Made by a program: the position numbers and the translations under genes | Notes under the pieces: model-generated | Databases searched by the model: none | Told to the model about the DNA's origin: nothing | Seen by the model: the letters and a program-made list of their open reading frames with translations, nothing else | Shown: one piece after another, positions 1-10,301 of the stretch | How positions within the stretch are numbered: position 1 is the first letter of the stretch | How the letters are laid out: each line of letters begins with the position of its first letter | Source: Acidobacteriota bacterium | GTDB lineage: Bacteria; Acidobacteriota; Blastocatellia; Pyrinomonadales; Pyrinomonadaceae | NCBI GenBank assembly: GCA_020199775.1 | Contig: JAIVJZ010000007.1 | Span: forward strand, 62,001-126,000 | Direction: 5' to 3' | Length of the DNA: 64,000 nt

Positions 1-1102
1 TCTTAACCGTCAGCCGTCCGCCGCTCGGCATAGATTGGATCGAGTTGAGCGTCAGGTTGATCAGGGCGGAGGTGAGCGAAGTTTCGTCGAGCAGCGCGAT
101 GACTTCTTTGTCGGAGAGGTCGAGGCGCTCTTCGATGTGGTGAGCGTTGATTTGCGGTTGCAGCAGTTGAAAGACTTTTTTGACGACCTGATTCAGATCG
201 GCGGGACGGGGCGCGACGGTGACGGGACGCGCGAAACTCATGATCTGCTCGGTCGTGCCGACGAGGTGGTTGACGCTGCTGATGATGCGGTCGCAGAGAA
301 CCAACTCGCTCTCCGGCAGTTTGCCGGTCAGTTTGCTTTTCAAGTGCATGGCATAGAGCAGTAACCCGCTGAGCGGGTTTTTGACCTCGTGCGCCACCTG
401 CGCCGCGACGCGCCCGAGCGCGGCGATCTTTTCGTTGTGGAAGAGTTGCCGCTGCATCTCGGCCTTCTCGGCCTCCAAATTTTTGCGGATCGACCAGTCG
501 CGGACGATCAGCACGAGCAGCCGTTCCTCGTCCATCGAGAGCGCGCTGCATGAGACGGAGACCGGCAGCAGCGCGCCCGACGAAGTTTTGATCGACAACT
601 CTTTTTCGGCGCAATAATTCTCGTCCAAAAACGCCGAAAGCGAGTCGGCGGTTTCGCCTTCGTCCGTCCCCCATGCGAGCGCGCTGATGTCTTTGTCGAT
701 CAATTCCTGCGGGCGGCAGCCGAAGAGTTGGCAGAACTTGTTATTGACCTCGATGACCGTGCGACTCTCGGCGGCGACGATCACGATGCCGTCGTTGGCG
801 TGTTCAAAGACGGCGCGGTAACGTTCTTCGCTGGCGGCCAACCTGCGCTGCTGGCGACCGACCAGACGCAAGAGGAGGGTGACGACGATCACGTCGACGA
901 CGGTTGAAATGAAGACGTGTTCGAACCGCTGCTGCCACCTCCAACGGGCGACGCTGTTGGCCTCGCCCGGATAATAAGCCTCGATCACCGAGTAGAAGGG
1001 CGGCATCAACACCTTCTCCCACATTAAAACGACGACCACGGTCAAGACGATCGTGAGCGCGGTGAAGAAGAGAACGATGTATATGTTTCGCCTTTTTTTC
1101 AT
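1..1102 (-). CDS. Sensor histidine kinase with PAS domain, 3' end cut by window edge
   Basis: The frame runs off the left edge, leaving 367 codons. The ATG at 1102 opens MKKRRNIYIVLFF. Two membrane segments (about residues 7-27 and 62-82) bracket a short periplasmic loop. A PAS domain follows (about 90-215, containing FEHANDGIVIV and a GCRPQELI stretch). The HisKA phosphoacceptor is His238 in VAHEVKNPLSG. The ATPase domain has begun by the edge, where the N-box region ALINLTLNSIQSM is visible. It would autophosphorylate and pass phosphate to a response regulator; none is adjacent in the window. The downstream part of the gene, and any partner, lie outside the window. The family call is secure and the signal is unknown. 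The + strand reading frames here are shadows. Confidence 0.9.
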   Translation of the reverse strand, partial: MKKRRNIYIVLFFTALTIVLTVVVVLMWEKVLMPPFYSVIEAYYPGEANSVARWRWQQRFEHVFISTVVDVIVVTLLLRLVGRQQRRLAASEERYRAVFEHANDGIVIVAAESRTVIEVNNKFCQLFGCRPQELIDKDISALAWGTDEGETADSLSAFLDENYCAEKELSIKTSSGALLPVSVSCSALSMDEERLLVLIVRDWSIRKNLEAEKAEMQRQLFHNEKIAALGRVAAQVAHEVKNPLSGLLLYAMHLKSKLTGKLPESELVLCDRIISSVNHLVGTTEQIMSFARPVTVAPRPADLNQVVKKVFQLLQPQINAHHIEERLDLSDKEVIALLDETSLTSALINLTLNSIQSMPSGGRLTVK

Positions 1103-1260
1103 GCGCGTGCCCTGTTTTAAACAGGGTGGTGTGGATTTCCCCCGTCGAGTGAAACGCAGGCTGACGAACGCGCGCGGCCTAATGCTCGGTTCGCCTGCCT
1201 TGCCGACTGTTTCGACGCGACGCGGCAGTCCCTCTATAAATGGTACGGTGAAGTTGAAGA

Positions 1261-2565
1261 TTAGCCGGTGCGGTTAAAGACACCCGCTCTTGAAGGGGGA
1301 CTGTCGGGAACCATTGGAAAATACTCTGGCCGCAAATGCTTGTCAAGAACGGTCAGCGACGCGCGACCCGGCCGCACGCGTATTGGCGAGTCGGCGGCGT
1401 TGTCGCCGGTGTCCTGCGGAAAGCCGGTCGTAAGCTTGCGCAGGAAGGCATATTCGCCGTCGTTCGCGCCGGGCGAGACGAGCCCCGCGCCTTCGCGGCA
1501 CATGTCGGCCGTCGCGCCCGCGTGGGAGTTGAAGCCCGCCGCGTCGAGACGGTTGGCCGCCGTGAAGTTCGCCGCCTCGGCTGTGCGGAACAGCGCGACG
1601 CCCGCGTTGTCCGCGATGTCTGCGTCGAGGTAGAGAAGGTCTGGCACGGCGTAACCGTCGAGTCTGTAGCCGACCGTCGCGGGGTTGACGGTCGTGTCCG
1701 AATAGGCGACGAGGTAATGACCGCGCGCGGGGATGTACGTGCTCGCCGGCATGGTGGCGAGCGTGACGACGGTCGCGGCCGTCGCGAGCGACATCGCGAC
1801 CGCCCAGCCCGCAGAACCGTCCGACGCCCCGACCGTGATCGGTTCATTCGTGTTGTTGTACAACTCGATGAACTCGTCGTGGCTTCCGTCCACACCGCCG
1901 CTCGCGTCGAAGGTCGCGCTGCGGAAGCGGAACTCGTCGATGAGCACTTGCCCGCCCACAGCCGGGTCGGTGATCGTGCCCGCCACGCCGCTGCCGCCGT
2001 ACTGCTGCCCGCGCTTCCCGGCGAAATAGAGACGGCTGCCGGCCGCGTTGCCGTGGATCGTGCCGTTGTTGAAGAGGAACGTGCCTGCTTGCGTGTGCGT
2101 GAAGCCGTTGAGGTTCAACGTCGAGCCGGGCGCAATGGTGGTGGTGGCGAAGACGGAAACGTTGTTGACGAGCGTAGCGATCTTGGCGTTCGTATTACCG
2201 TCAATAAAGATGCCCGGCGCGTTGCCGCGAATCCTGAAATTGAAGTTGGTTGTGGTGGAAGACGCGCCGACAATCAAAGAGCCGCCGGTGATGTTGCTCG
2301 TGCTCGAAAGCACCTGATAATCCAAAGGCGTGGCGGCGGCCGTGCTGGCCTGTCGGAGAGAGATGGTGCCGCCGCTCATCGTGAAGGACGAAGTTGCAGT
2401 TAAGTCGAAACAGGCGGCGGAATTGCTGTTCTGCCCGACGTTGCAGATGGTTATCAGGCCGCCGGTCTGCGTGTAGCTGACCGCGCCCGAAGGCGAGAAG
2501 CCACCCGACACTTGGAATGAAGAACCGCCTTCGATGATGAAGACTGCGCCCGCGCTGCCGCCCAT
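1261..2565 (-). CDS. Lamin-tail-domain (LTD) surface-type protein, probably 5'-truncated
   Basis: This 434-residue product is rich in Gly, Ser, Thr and Asn. It has parallel beta-strand character in the first 200 residues. A lamin-tail domain follows (about 215-330), recognisable from VLIDEFRF, DEFIELYNNTNEP and GHYLVAYSDT. The C-terminus ends with a short extension and no anchor that I can see. LTD proteins of this type are normally exported, but no signal peptide is present. The same frame stays open upstream to about 2771 and encodes similar sequence (GFWLNNENYVVTAQN), yet it contains no ATG, GTG or TTG. The annotated ATG therefore falls inside the fold, and the gene looks like the 3' part of a longer gene that lost its start. 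It follows the M36 gene on the same strand. Confidence 0.6.
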   Translation of the reverse strand: MGGSAGAVFIIEGGSSFQVSGGFSPSGAVSYTQTGGLITICNVGQNSNSAACFDLTATSSFTMSGGTISLRQASTAAATPLDYQVLSSTSNITGGSLIVGASSTTTNFNFRIRGNAPGIFIDGNTNAKIATLVNNVSVFATTTIAPGSTLNLNGFTHTQAGTFLFNNGTIHGNAAGSRLYFAGKRGQQYGGSGVAGTITDPAVGGQVLIDEFRFRSATFDASGGVDGSHDEFIELYNNTNEPITVGASDGSAGWAVAMSLATAATVVTLATMPASTYIPARGHYLVAYSDTTVNPATVGYRLDGYAVPDLLYLDADIADNAGVALFRTAEAANFTAANRLDAAGFNSHAGATADMCREGAGLVSPGANDGEYAFLRKLTTGFPQDTGDNAADSPIRVRPGRASLTVLDKHLRPEYFPMVPDSPPSRAGVFNRTG

Positions 2566-3036
2566 CGAATTGCCTAACGCCGTGCCGACGTTGAAGACGC
2601 CCTGCGTGAGCCTGAGCAGACCGGCATTGGTCGGAGAAGCGTTCTGCGCCGTGACGACGTAGTTTTCGTTATTCAGCCAGAAGCCCGTCGTCGCGCCAAT
2701 GGTGTAAGCGGCGGATGAAGTGCGGTGCGTATTAATGTCTGCCCATCGGCGGCCTTGCTGTAACTTCGGTGGTTAGACCGGGCGAAAAACAGGCTCGGAC
2801 TCAACTTGCGAAGATTTGTGTCGAGAGTGTGTGAGCTAACCGGAGCATCAACCGGTAGAGACGGCCGTTAGGGTTGATTGGGTAATTGGAGTTGAACCGG
2901 GTGGTATAAATCAAGAACGCTCTACCGCGTAGATGAACAAATGCGAGGGGAAACCACAGGACTCGGCCGCTGTTGTCAATGTCGCAGATAGGGTGGAAAT
3001 TTAAGGCGTGAAGGATGTTGGTATCTGCCGAAAGTG
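2566..3036. other. Intergenic/decayed stretch upstream of LTD gene
   Basis: The first 200 bases (to about 2771) continue the LTD reading frame on the minus strand without a start codon. The rest is lower in GC and has no recognisable product. A 97-codon minus-strand frame at 2801-3094 has no family signature and looks accidental. Confidence 0.4.
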
Positions 3037-3063
3037 AAAGGGACGCGAAGGCCGCGTCCCTTT
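3037..3063 (-). terminator. Hairpin, 11-bp perfect stem
   Basis: The arms 3037-3047 (AAAGGGACGCG) and 3053-3063 (CGCGTCCCTTT) pair perfectly around a 5-nt loop. It lies about 85 bases beyond the M36 stop codon on the minus strand. The A/T ends give a short U-rich tail on either strand. It could end M36 transcription together with the nearer hairpin at 3107-3135. Confidence 0.5.
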
Positions 3064-3106
3064 CCGGTTTTACCGGCAGACTTGTGTTGAGCAAGCCGGA
3101 TTGAAA

Positions 3107-3135
3107 CGCCCGGCCGCCTCGCGGGAGGCCGGGCG
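3107..3135 (-). terminator. GC-rich hairpin after M36 gene
   Basis: The 9-bp arms CGCCCGGCC (3107-3115) and GGCCGGGCG (3127-3135) sit 10 bases after the M36 stop codon at 3146. There is no good U tract, so intrinsic termination is uncertain; 3'-end protection is an alternative. Confidence 0.45.
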
Positions 3136-3145
3136 CGGGTGGAAG

Positions 3146-5893
3146 TTATTTCACCGAAACGTCGTCCACGCGGAACGACGTGGGGAGCGAAGAGTCTTGC
3201 GTGTTGCGGAACTGAATCCGCACCGTCTGCCCGGCGTATGCGCCGAGATTGTAGTTGCCGCGCAGCACGTAAACTCCGGCCGTGCCGCTGTTCTGATTGC
3301 TGAACGTCGCCAGCGTGGCGAGCAGCGTGCCGGAAGTGTTCCGCACTTCGACGAAGAAGCGGTCGAAGACGGACGCGCCCGCCGCCTCGCCCGTGGTGAT
3401 GTTCAACCAGAAGGTGAGATTGGGCGAAGAACCGCTCGGAACCGCGATCTGCTCGTAGAGCGTGCCGGTGGTGCTGTTCACGCCTCCGAGGATCATGTAG
3501 GCCACGCCGCTGTGCGGGTATGCGCCCGTGCTGCGCGTGACCTGCCCGCTGATCACCCACGGCGTCGTGCCGCTCTCGAAGCCGCCGTTCGTGATCAACT
3601 CCACGCCGCCGCTTGCGCCCGCCTGCGTCACCGTGAAGGTTTGACCCGCGATGGTGAGCGTGCCCGTGCGCGACGATGTGCTCGCGTTGCTCGCGACCGA
3701 GTAGCTGACCGTGCCGCTGCCCGATCCGCTCGCGCCCGCCGTGATCGTGATGAACGAGGCGTTGCTCACGGCCGTCCAGTTGCAACCCGCCCCGGCGGTG
3801 ACGCTGACGCTGCCCGTCGCGCCGCCCGATGCGACGCTCGCGCTCGTCGGGCTGATGGAGAAGGAACACGTGCCGCCGCAATCGGTGGGCATGTCCGTTG
3901 CGGCCGTGTGCGTCGTGCCGTCGTTGCCGACCGCCGAGACGCCCATGCCGTGACGCGCGAAGACCGTCCAGATGGCGCAACGGTTCGCGCTGCCGTTCAA
4001 GTTCTGATCGGCTTGCAGAATGCCGTCGCGCGCGTTGAGGAACGACGGGCTGGTCGGCGTGAACTTCATGCCGTTCAAGACGAGCCTGTCTGTGACGGAC
4101 GCGCCGAGTTGCGTGCGCAAATCCCAGAGCGTCGCCGCCCACACCTCGCCGTCGCGGTGAACCTGACAGCCGCCCGCGCACACGTCGGCGTATGAATCGT
4201 GAACCGCGTTGGCGGGCACGGTGTAGGCCGCGCGGCGGATGCCCGCCGTCGTGTTGCCGGTGGCGTACTCGCCCACCAGCCCGTCGTTGCCGAGCGTGCA
4301 AGCCCAGTAGTCAGACCAGCCCTCGCCCATCGCGCCCGACTGCGTGCCGCCGAGGCCGCTGCCGTTGCCGATCAGGCGGTTCGAGATGCCGTGGCCGTAT
4401 TCGTGGAAGACCACGTCGCCGTCCAACGAGCTATCGCGGTCGGGGGTGGCGGCGGTGAAGAGATATTGCTGCATACGCGGTCGCGAGCCGTCGGGCGGCG
4501 TGGCGAAGTTGGCGTTGTTCGTCCCCGAACCGTCTTGCGCCTCTGCGCGCACGGAGTCGGCGGCGAGACCACCGCGCCCGTAGTTGTTCGTCTGGAAGTT
4601 GCGCGCCGTCTCGGTGAAGCCGAGGCCGTACGAGAAGTCGTGCATGATGTTGTTGAAGTAAAACAGATTGGTCACGACGGCCGGTTGCTGCGTGCGCGGG
4701 TCAACGGTCGTGTCGAAGGGGAATGTGAAATTTTGTGTGGACGACGACGCGTGACCGTTCGATAGACCCGTCGTGTTGTTGGCGTCGGGCGCGTTGTCGG
4801 CGTTGGTGTCGAGATAGGCTTCGGCGTTGTTGCCCGTGGTGACGGTGGAAGCGCCCATCCAACCGGCGGTGGTGTTGATGGTCGTATCGCCGACGAAAGA
4901 GACGAGTTGGCGCGTCGGGTTCGCGGTCGGGTGCTCGGTGTAAACCGTGCCCTGCGCTTCGAAGACGTAGAGGTTACGGCGATAAAGCAGTTCGCCGTTG
5001 TGGGCGTCCACAAGAATTTCGTACCACTCGTTCGAGCCGACATCGGCGTAGACATGCCACGCGAGGCGCGCTTCGTCGCCCACGCGCATGACATTCAACT
5101 CGGAGAGGACTTCTTCGTTATTCGCCGAGAGGGGGTTGGCGAAAGCAGCGCGCTCGCCCTTGGAGGCGCGGGCGGAAGTTTCCGCGAACGACGGCGACAC
5201 GATGCGCCCCGCGTGCCCGAAGGCCGTGGCGATGCCCTGCGCTTCGTCGAGCGCGGGTGCGGACGCGAACTGCTGCCCCGAAACGAGGAAGCCTTCGCGG
5301 ACGGAGAGCACTTCGCCGTTGCGGTTGACGACCACCTGCACGTCGCCCTGAAAGACTTTGAGCCCGCCGGCCGTCTGTACGTAAGCGAGGAACGACGTAC
5401 CCTCGTCGTTGTCTTCATTATCCAATTTCAGTTCGGCGACGGCCGAGTCGGCGAGCGAGAAGAGCGCGCCGTGGCGTTTGAGGAAACCACGCGCGACCGT
5501 ATCGGGCGCGCCGGACTGCGGCGCGGCAAGCGGCGCGCCGTCTACGAAGATGTTTTTGATCGCGCCGGTTTCGTTGGCGACGACGCGTAGGTTGTCCGCG
5601 TGCTCGGAAGCCAGACCCGCGCGAAATTCATCGACGGCCGTCACGCGCGCGCGGAGCGCGGAGTTCTGCGCCGCGCTCTTCGCGGCGGCGGCGGGGGTAT
5701 TGAGATCGTAGTCTGTGAATTCGGATTTGCCTGCGAGACGGATGTCAAAGTCGGGAAGCGTCTTCGGACGGGACTTGCCCGCACCGCTGCCCTTTTGTTG
5801 TGAGGCGTGGGCTGCGCCGGATTTCGTCAAGGGGATCATGGAGGCGACTGCGAGGACAAGTCCAAGCAGGCCCAGAAGCAAACTCTTACGCAT
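3146..5893 (-). CDS. Secreted M36 fungalysin-type metalloprotease with BACON and jelly-roll domains
   Basis: This 915-residue zinc peptidase acts outside the cytoplasm. An Sec signal peptide (about 1-30, [21 protein letters not shown]) is followed by an FTP/PepSY-type propeptide (about 60-310) that should keep the enzyme inactive until cleaved. The M36 catalytic domain (about 330-660) carries the zinc motif HEYGH at 497-501 with general base Glu498. It also has the downstream GEGWSDYW segment that supplies the third zinc ligand. A BACON-like domain (about 677-764, [11 protein letters not shown] and CNWTAVSN) follows, then a jelly-roll module (765-915) beginning NGGFESG and ending VDDVSVK. The last two domains probably bind carbohydrate or polymer surfaces. 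The gene appears monocistronic, with hairpins after the stop. Confidence 0.93.
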   Translation of the reverse strand: MRKSLLLGLLGLVLAVASMIPLTKSGAAHASQQKGSGAGKSRPKTLPDFDIRLAGKSEFTDYDLNTPAAAAKSAAQNSALRARVTAVDEFRAGLASEHADNLRVVANETGAIKNIFVDGAPLAAPQSGAPDTVARGFLKRHGALFSLADSAVAELKLDNEDNDEGTSFLAYVQTAGGLKVFQGDVQVVVNRNGEVLSVREGFLVSGQQFASAPALDEAQGIATAFGHAGRIVSPSFAETSARASKGERAAFANPLSANNEEVLSELNVMRVGDEARLAWHVYADVGSNEWYEILVDAHNGELLYRRNLYVFEAQGTVYTEHPTANPTRQLVSFVGDTTINTTAGWMGASTVTTGNNAEAYLDTNADNAPDANNTTGLSNGHASSSTQNFTFPFDTTVDPRTQQPAVVTNLFYFNNIMHDFSYGLGFTETARNFQTNNYGRGGLAADSVRAEAQDGSGTNNANFATPPDGSRPRMQQYLFTAATPDRDSSLDGDVVFHEYGHGISNRLIGNGSGLGGTQSGAMGEGWSDYWACTLGNDGLVGEYATGNTTAGIRRAAYTVPANAVHDSYADVCAGGCQVHRDGEVWAATLWDLRTQLGASVTDRLVLNGMKFTPTSPSFLNARDGILQADQNLNGSANRCAIWTVFARHGMGVSAVGNDGTTHTAATDMPTDCGGTCSFSISPTSASVASGGATGSVSVTAGAGCNWTAVSNASFITITAGASGSGSGTVSYSVASNASTSSRTGTLTIAGQTFTVTQAGASGGVELITNGGFESGTTPWVISGQVTRSTGAYPHSGVAYMILGGVNSTTGTLYEQIAVPSGSSPNLTFWLNITTGEAAGASVFDRFFVEVRNTSGTLLATLATFSNQNSGTAGVYVLRGNYNLGAYAGQTVRIQFRNTQDSSLPTSFRVDDVSVK

Positions 5894-6517
5894 TAGTTTC
5901 TCCCTTCAAAACTATCGGTCAGGGTGGGTAACTGATTCCAGTTGGGGTAAGGCAACGGGGTGCGCGGCCGTTTCCTGTAGGTAGCGCGCCTATCATTCGA
6001 TCAAGCGGACTCTGCATGGTTTCAGCCGGGCGAGAATTGCCCTGTGCGCGTTCTTTTGTTCTGACGAGTTAAACGAGAACGAGCCGCGTCAACTCGCCCC
6101 GCCACCGGCTGGGCGGAACATGCGGCGCAACGATTAGTTGGCCGTTGCGCCAAGCACGGATGACCAAAACATAAAAACGGTGTTCCCTTCGTAATGCGTC
6201 GAACTGTCGTGGTCAGGCCGGTCGAGAGATAGGCGACGGGTGATGCCGCCTGTGGTCGAGGTGCGGAATAGGTTAACAGAGTCCGGGCGAATTGTTAACC
6301 TCGCCTCCGCCCCGCCAGATGCATGTGACGAAGCCCGTCGAACCTTCCGAATTGATCACGGTCGTCGCCAACCTCGCCGGGCGTGGAAGTAAGGGATGAG
6401 GGCAGAAGGATGAGGGTTGAAGTATGAGAGTTGGAAGTTGTGTCTTATCCGCTCGAGAGCTTTTACTTCATCCGTCATCACTTTGCCCGTGTTGGCGAAC
6501 GCCGTCGAATACGCGCT
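5894..6517. other. Intergenic region upstream of M36 gene
   Basis: No convincing gene is present. A perfect 9-bp stem (6124-6132 with 6143-6151, GGCGCAACG) lies about 230 bases upstream of the M36 start. Near 6400-6440 there is a purine-rich run of degenerate GGATGAGG/GTTGAAG units. The M36 promoter must lie here, but I see no clear -35/-10 pair. Confidence 0.4.
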
Positions 6518-7792
6518 TTATTCGAGCAGGAGATTTTTGGTCTCGGTTTCGCGCAGGGCTTCTTCCAACTCTTTTTGCCTGACGCCTTCGCGCCCGTCGT
6601 AGCGCAGGAATTGCGGAATCAGGGCGGAGATGATCGCCGTCCCCACGACGCACAAGATTCCGCCCGACACGATTGACGTTCTGACACTGAACAGGGCTGC
6701 GACGAGACCGGCTTCCGCGTCGCCGAGTTTCGGGCCTGAGGTGTAGCTAATCATCTCCAGACCGGCGAGCCGCCCGCGCAAGTGGTGCGGGATCGTCTGG
6801 TTCCAAATCGTCATCCTGAACACCCCGCTGATCATGTCGAAGCCGCCCGCCAGCGCAAGGCACGTCAAAGCCAGATATAAATTCTGTGCGAACCCGAAGA
6901 AGATGATCGCCACGCCCCAGAGTCCAGCGGCCAGCGCGACGAACAACCCGTGTCGGTGAACTTTCTTCGTCCAACCGGAAGTCAGCGTGGCAAGGAGCGC
7001 GCCGACCGACGGCGCGGCATAGAAAAAGCCGACCGTGCCCGCCCCGAAGTGTACGGCCATCGCGGGAAAGAGCGCGGTCGGCATGCCGAAAAACATGGCG
7101 TTCATGTCGATCAGGTACGTGCCGAGAATCTCCTTGCGCCGCCACGCATAGTGCACGCCTTCGACGACTGATTTCAAAGTGGGGCGCGCTTCTGTTTGCA
7201 CGGCCTTCGGCACGGCGCGAATCAGGAATACGGCCGAGAGCGAAGCGATGAACGTCAAGAGGTCTATCAAGTAAGCGACCTCTGCGCCGAACCTTGCCAG
7301 AATAATTCCGGCGAGCGAGGGGCCTAAGATCGTCGTCACGTTCCAGCGCAGCGAATTCAACGCGCTGACAGAAGACATCAACTCTGGCGGCACGAGTTTT
7401 TGCATCAACGCTTCAAACGATGGACGTTGCAAGGCGGCGAGTCCCGCGTGGAGTGCGGCGCACATGAAGAGCACCCACACCCGCGGGCGGGGAGCGAGCG
7501 CGTTCGCGACGAGCATGATCGTCACCATCGTCTGCCCGATTTCCGTCAGCCTGAGCATCCTGCGTTTGTCGATGAAGTCGGCATACGCGCCGCCGATAAA
7601 CGCCATCAACAGGATCAGCGCAAACTCCGCGACGCTCAACAAACCGACGAGCAGCGTCGAGCCGGTCAACTGATAAACCTGCACCGGGATGATCACGAAA
7701 GTCATCGCCGTGCCGAAGGCCGAAATTAGTTGACCGGAGAAAAGCAGGCGGTAATCGCGGGAGATTCTTAAGGGCGAGATGTCTAGCAGCAT
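6518..7792 (-). CDS. MFS transporter, EntS-like (MFS_3) exporter family
   Basis: A roughly 424-residue polytopic membrane protein with about 12 hydrophobic segments. The pattern starts with SPLRISRDYRLLFSGQLISAFG and includes the cytoplasmic GGAYADFIDKRRML loop. This layout is typical of the MFS_3/EntS group, which exports siderophores, drugs or small metabolites by proton antiport. I take the ATG at 7792 (MLLDISPLRIS). A longer reading from 7876 adds 28 residues (MNFPPVASIIAAYE) that do not resemble the family N-terminus. No biosynthetic genes lie nearby, so the substrate is unknown. The gene stands alone, with long gaps on both sides. Confidence 0.85.
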   Translation of the reverse strand: MLLDISPLRISRDYRLLFSGQLISAFGTAMTFVIIPVQVYQLTGSTLLVGLLSVAEFALILLMAFIGGAYADFIDKRRMLRLTEIGQTMVTIMLVANALAPRPRVWVLFMCAALHAGLAALQRPSFEALMQKLVPPELMSSVSALNSLRWNVTTILGPSLAGIILARFGAEVAYLIDLLTFIASLSAVFLIRAVPKAVQTEARPTLKSVVEGVHYAWRRKEILGTYLIDMNAMFFGMPTALFPAMAVHFGAGTVGFFYAAPSVGALLATLTSGWTKKVHRHGLFVALAAGLWGVAIIFFGFAQNLYLALTCLALAGGFDMISGVFRMTIWNQTIPHHLRGRLAGLEMISYTSGPKLGDAEAGLVAALFSVRTSIVSGGILCVVGTAIISALIPQFLRYDGREGVRQKELEEALRETETKNLLLE

Positions 7793-8425
7793 AAATCCGG
7801 CACGCGCGTCGTCAGCATGAAGGCGTTGGAAAATTTCATACGCCGCTATTATTGAGGCAACCGGAGGGAAATTCAAACCGGGTTGATTTATTTGTATTTC
7901 AGCATTCCTCTTACGCGCCCTTCATGTCTCTGTGATGAATGCTGCGGATAGTCGTTCACTATCGCGGACACAGTGGACACGGAGGATTCAGAGTACAGAT
8001 CAAATCTAGGACGCTGGCCGCCGCCGCTCTTTCTTGACTTGCCCCCGGTCGCGTTGCACAATCCCGTTCAAAAGTAGCTAACGCGAATTACAAACGGGCG
8101 CGAGCGTCAGTTGAATTGTGGCGGCAGGAACCTGCCCGCTGCCACTTTGATTTTCCGGTTGCACCAATTTGCTCACGCGTTGTGAATGGAGAAACGTGGG
8201 ACATGAAAAATAACAAGCGCATCAGTCGGGTCGAGTCGATTAATTTGACTCCGGCGAATTACGAACAATTTAACTGAACGGGTCGCACGACGGCGTCCCC
8301 GGCGGGGAGCGCACACGACCTACAACTACACAGGCCGGTAAGCGCGTCGCCGCACTTCGTCTGACCATGCCCCAGACGAGTCGCCCGCTTTACCCGAGCC
8401 GGAGAAAAGCGAGTCACTCGTCAAC
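7793..8425. other. Divergent intergenic region between MFS and transglutaminase-like genes
   Basis: No large gene is present. It should hold the promoters for both flanking genes, although no consensus pair stands out. It contains a possible 24-codon ORF at 8203-8277, listed separately. Confidence 0.4.
8203..8277 (+). CDS. Possible 24-residue small ORF
   Basis: The ATG at 8203 follows a purine-rich GGAGAAACGTGGG stretch. It encodes a 24-residue peptide beginning MKNNKRISRVES and ending in TGA at 8277. Its composition differs from the GC-rich surroundings. There is no family match that I recognise. It could be a leader peptide or chance. Confidence 0.2.
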   Translation: MKNNKRISRVESINLTPANYEQFN

Positions 8426-9505
8426 ATGAAAAGATTCACACTAATGCTCGTCGCACTCTTCTGCGGCGTCGCCATCAACTTTCCCGGCAGCGCGTCGGTG
8501 CAACGCCCGCGCAAGCCGACCCGCCCTCAAGTTCAACCGCTCGCGAATTCTTTCGTCACTCCAAAAGAGCGACAGTTCGAGTTCGAGTACAAGGCCACGA
8601 TCAAGGAGATTCCGGCCGGGGCGCGGAAATTTGAACTCTGGATTCCCGTCCCGCACGACACCCCTTTCCAAAAAATCACGGGGCTGCAAATTGATTCCCC
8701 GCACCCGTACCGGATGCACACGGCGCAGTACGGGAACAGAATCCTGCACCTTAGCCTGAACAACCCGACGCCGTCCGGCTTGACCGTCACCATGCGTTTC
8801 AACGCCGTGCGCCGCGAGCACATACAGGGAAGGCTGCGGCAGGCCGCTTACGCTGTCACGGCCGACGAACGCGACCCGAACATGGCGCGTTGGCTGCAAC
8901 CCGACCGGCTCGTGCCGATTGACGGCAAGGTGCGCCGGTGGGCGCAGGAAGTGGTGAGTGCTGCGAATGCTAAGACGGATTTGGAGAAGGCGCGCGCCAT
9001 CTATAATCACGTCGTCTCGACGGTGAAGTATGACAAGAGCGGGCAGGGCTGGGGACGCGGAGACATCTACTACGCCTGCGACGCGCGGCGCGGCAACTGC
9101 ACAGACTTCCACGCGATCTTTATCGGTTACGCGCGCGCCCTCGGTATCCCGGCGCGGTTCACCATCGGCTTCCCGCTGCCGACGGAGCGGGGCGCGGGAC
9201 AGGTCAGCGGCTATCATTGCTGGGCTGAGTTTTATGCGGAGGGGATCGGCTGGATTCCCGTCGATGCGTCGGAAGCGGCCAAAGACCCTGCGCGGCGCGA
9301 ATACTTTTTCGGCGCGCACGACGAGAACCGCGTCGAGTTCACGACGGGACGCGACCTGACGCTCAATCCGAAGCAGCAGGGCATCTCGCTCAACTATTTC
9401 ATCTACCCTTACGCCGAGGTTGACGGTCAGGCGGTCACTTCCGTCGAGCGAAGTTTCACTTACCGCGACCTGCCGGGCGCGTCAACCAGTAGCGGGCGCG
9501 AATAG
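8426..9505 (+). CDS. Exported transglutaminase-like (cysteine protease fold) protein
   Basis: The 359-residue product starts with a signal peptide (about 1-24, MKRFTLMLVALFCGVAINFP). An N-terminal beta-rich domain (about 45-145) precedes the transglutaminase-like core (about 180-300). The catalytic triad is visible as Cys225 in RRGNCTDFHA, His264 in GYHCWAEF and Asp280 in WIPVDASEA. Bacterial members of this superfamily are mostly peptidases or amidases, so hydrolysis of an extracytoplasmic protein or peptidoglycan peptide is more likely than crosslinking. The substrate is unknown. It converges on the next gene with a 37-base gap. Confidence 0.85.
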   Translation: MKRFTLMLVALFCGVAINFPGSASVQRPRKPTRPQVQPLANSFVTPKERQFEFEYKATIKEIPAGARKFELWIPVPHDTPFQKITGLQIDSPHPYRMHTAQYGNRILHLSLNNPTPSGLTVTMRFNAVRREHIQGRLRQAAYAVTADERDPNMARWLQPDRLVPIDGKVRRWAQEVVSAANAKTDLEKARAIYNHVVSTVKYDKSGQGWGRGDIYYACDARRGNCTDFHAIFIGYARALGIPARFTIGFPLPTERGAGQVSGYHCWAEFYAEGIGWIPVDASEAAKDPARREYFFGAHDENRVEFTTGRDLTLNPKQQGISLNYFIYPYAEVDGQAVTSVERSFTYRDLPGASTSSGRE

Positions 9506-9542
9506 CCGTCGCGGTCGGCGTTCGGGTTTGAGCCGCATGCGG

Positions 9543-10103
9543 TCATGGTCTGGCGGGCGGGTCGGCTTCGGGGTAAGAGCCGACGGGTGTGAACTTCACC
9601 TGCCGGAGGCGTCCGTTCGTCCATTCGTAGTAATAGATTCCGCTCGCCCCGTGCCGCTCTTCGCCCGCCTTGCCGATGTTCGGACGCCCGACCGCGCGGA
9701 GCAGCCTGCTGCCCGCGCGAAACGTCCGCACGTCCTCGCCTTCGGGCGGGTCGTAATCCCCGACGATGCTCGTCCAGCCCTCCAACTCTTTCGGGAAATA
9801 GGCGCGGCCGGTGCGCGCATCGACGATTGCGATTATCGAACAGCCCGTGCCGCAGCCCACGGACGCGAGCGTATAATGCCCGGCGAAGTTGACGCCCTCT
9901 TCCCTGAGTTGCTGACGAATGACCGTCCGGTACTTGCGCGCCAGCGGGTGACTTCGCGGATTGAGCGGCGCAATCTTCTCGCGCCCGGCGGCCGCGGCGT
10001 AATCCTCGTAACGCGGCGCGCCCATTTCCTGCGCCGCCGACAGGCGCGAATCAACCGCGACGGCGAGGACGAGACATGCGACGATGAAACGGAGCGTCTT
10101 CAT
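9543..10103 (-). CDS. Secreted conserved hypothetical protein with GCGTGC motif
   Basis: The 186-residue product begins at the ATG at 10103 with a signal peptide (MKTLRFIVACLVLAVAVDSRLSA). The mature part has a conserved core NFAGHYTLASVGCGTGCS around residues 90-107. Its two closely spaced cysteines are likely to form a disulfide or bind a ligand. A V-A-R-T-G-R turn and a Tyr-rich C-terminus follow. I have seen this core in unnamed periplasmic proteins of several phyla but know no function. A reading that starts at 10253 adds 50 residues upstream of the signal peptide and is unlikely. Confidence 0.65.
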   Translation of the reverse strand: MKTLRFIVACLVLAVAVDSRLSAAQEMGAPRYEDYAAAAGREKIAPLNPRSHPLARKYRTVIRQQLREEGVNFAGHYTLASVGCGTGCSIIAIVDARTGRAYFPKELEGWTSIVGDYDPPEGEDVRTFRAGSRLLRAVGRPNIGKAGEERHGASGIYYYEWTNGRLRQVKFTPVGSYPEADPPARP

Positions 10104-10301
10104 TAAGAGTGCCTCAGAAAATTGACCTCGGAAACTCAACTCCCTTAACTCCAAAGACACGAGGGCGCGACGACAGGTTGGTAACATAAAGACATGTCTA
10201 AGTGTCCTCAGTTGTCTTTCGTCCCCAATCAACTCGAACGCTGTGGCAGGCATGGCGAGGGCTGGTTGGGGCAGTCGATGCGTACCGCTTCCCGCACCTA
10301 C

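Noticed and set aside
2801-3094. 97-codon minus-strand frame
   Set aside because: No signature, and it overlaps the terminator hairpin of the M36 gene.
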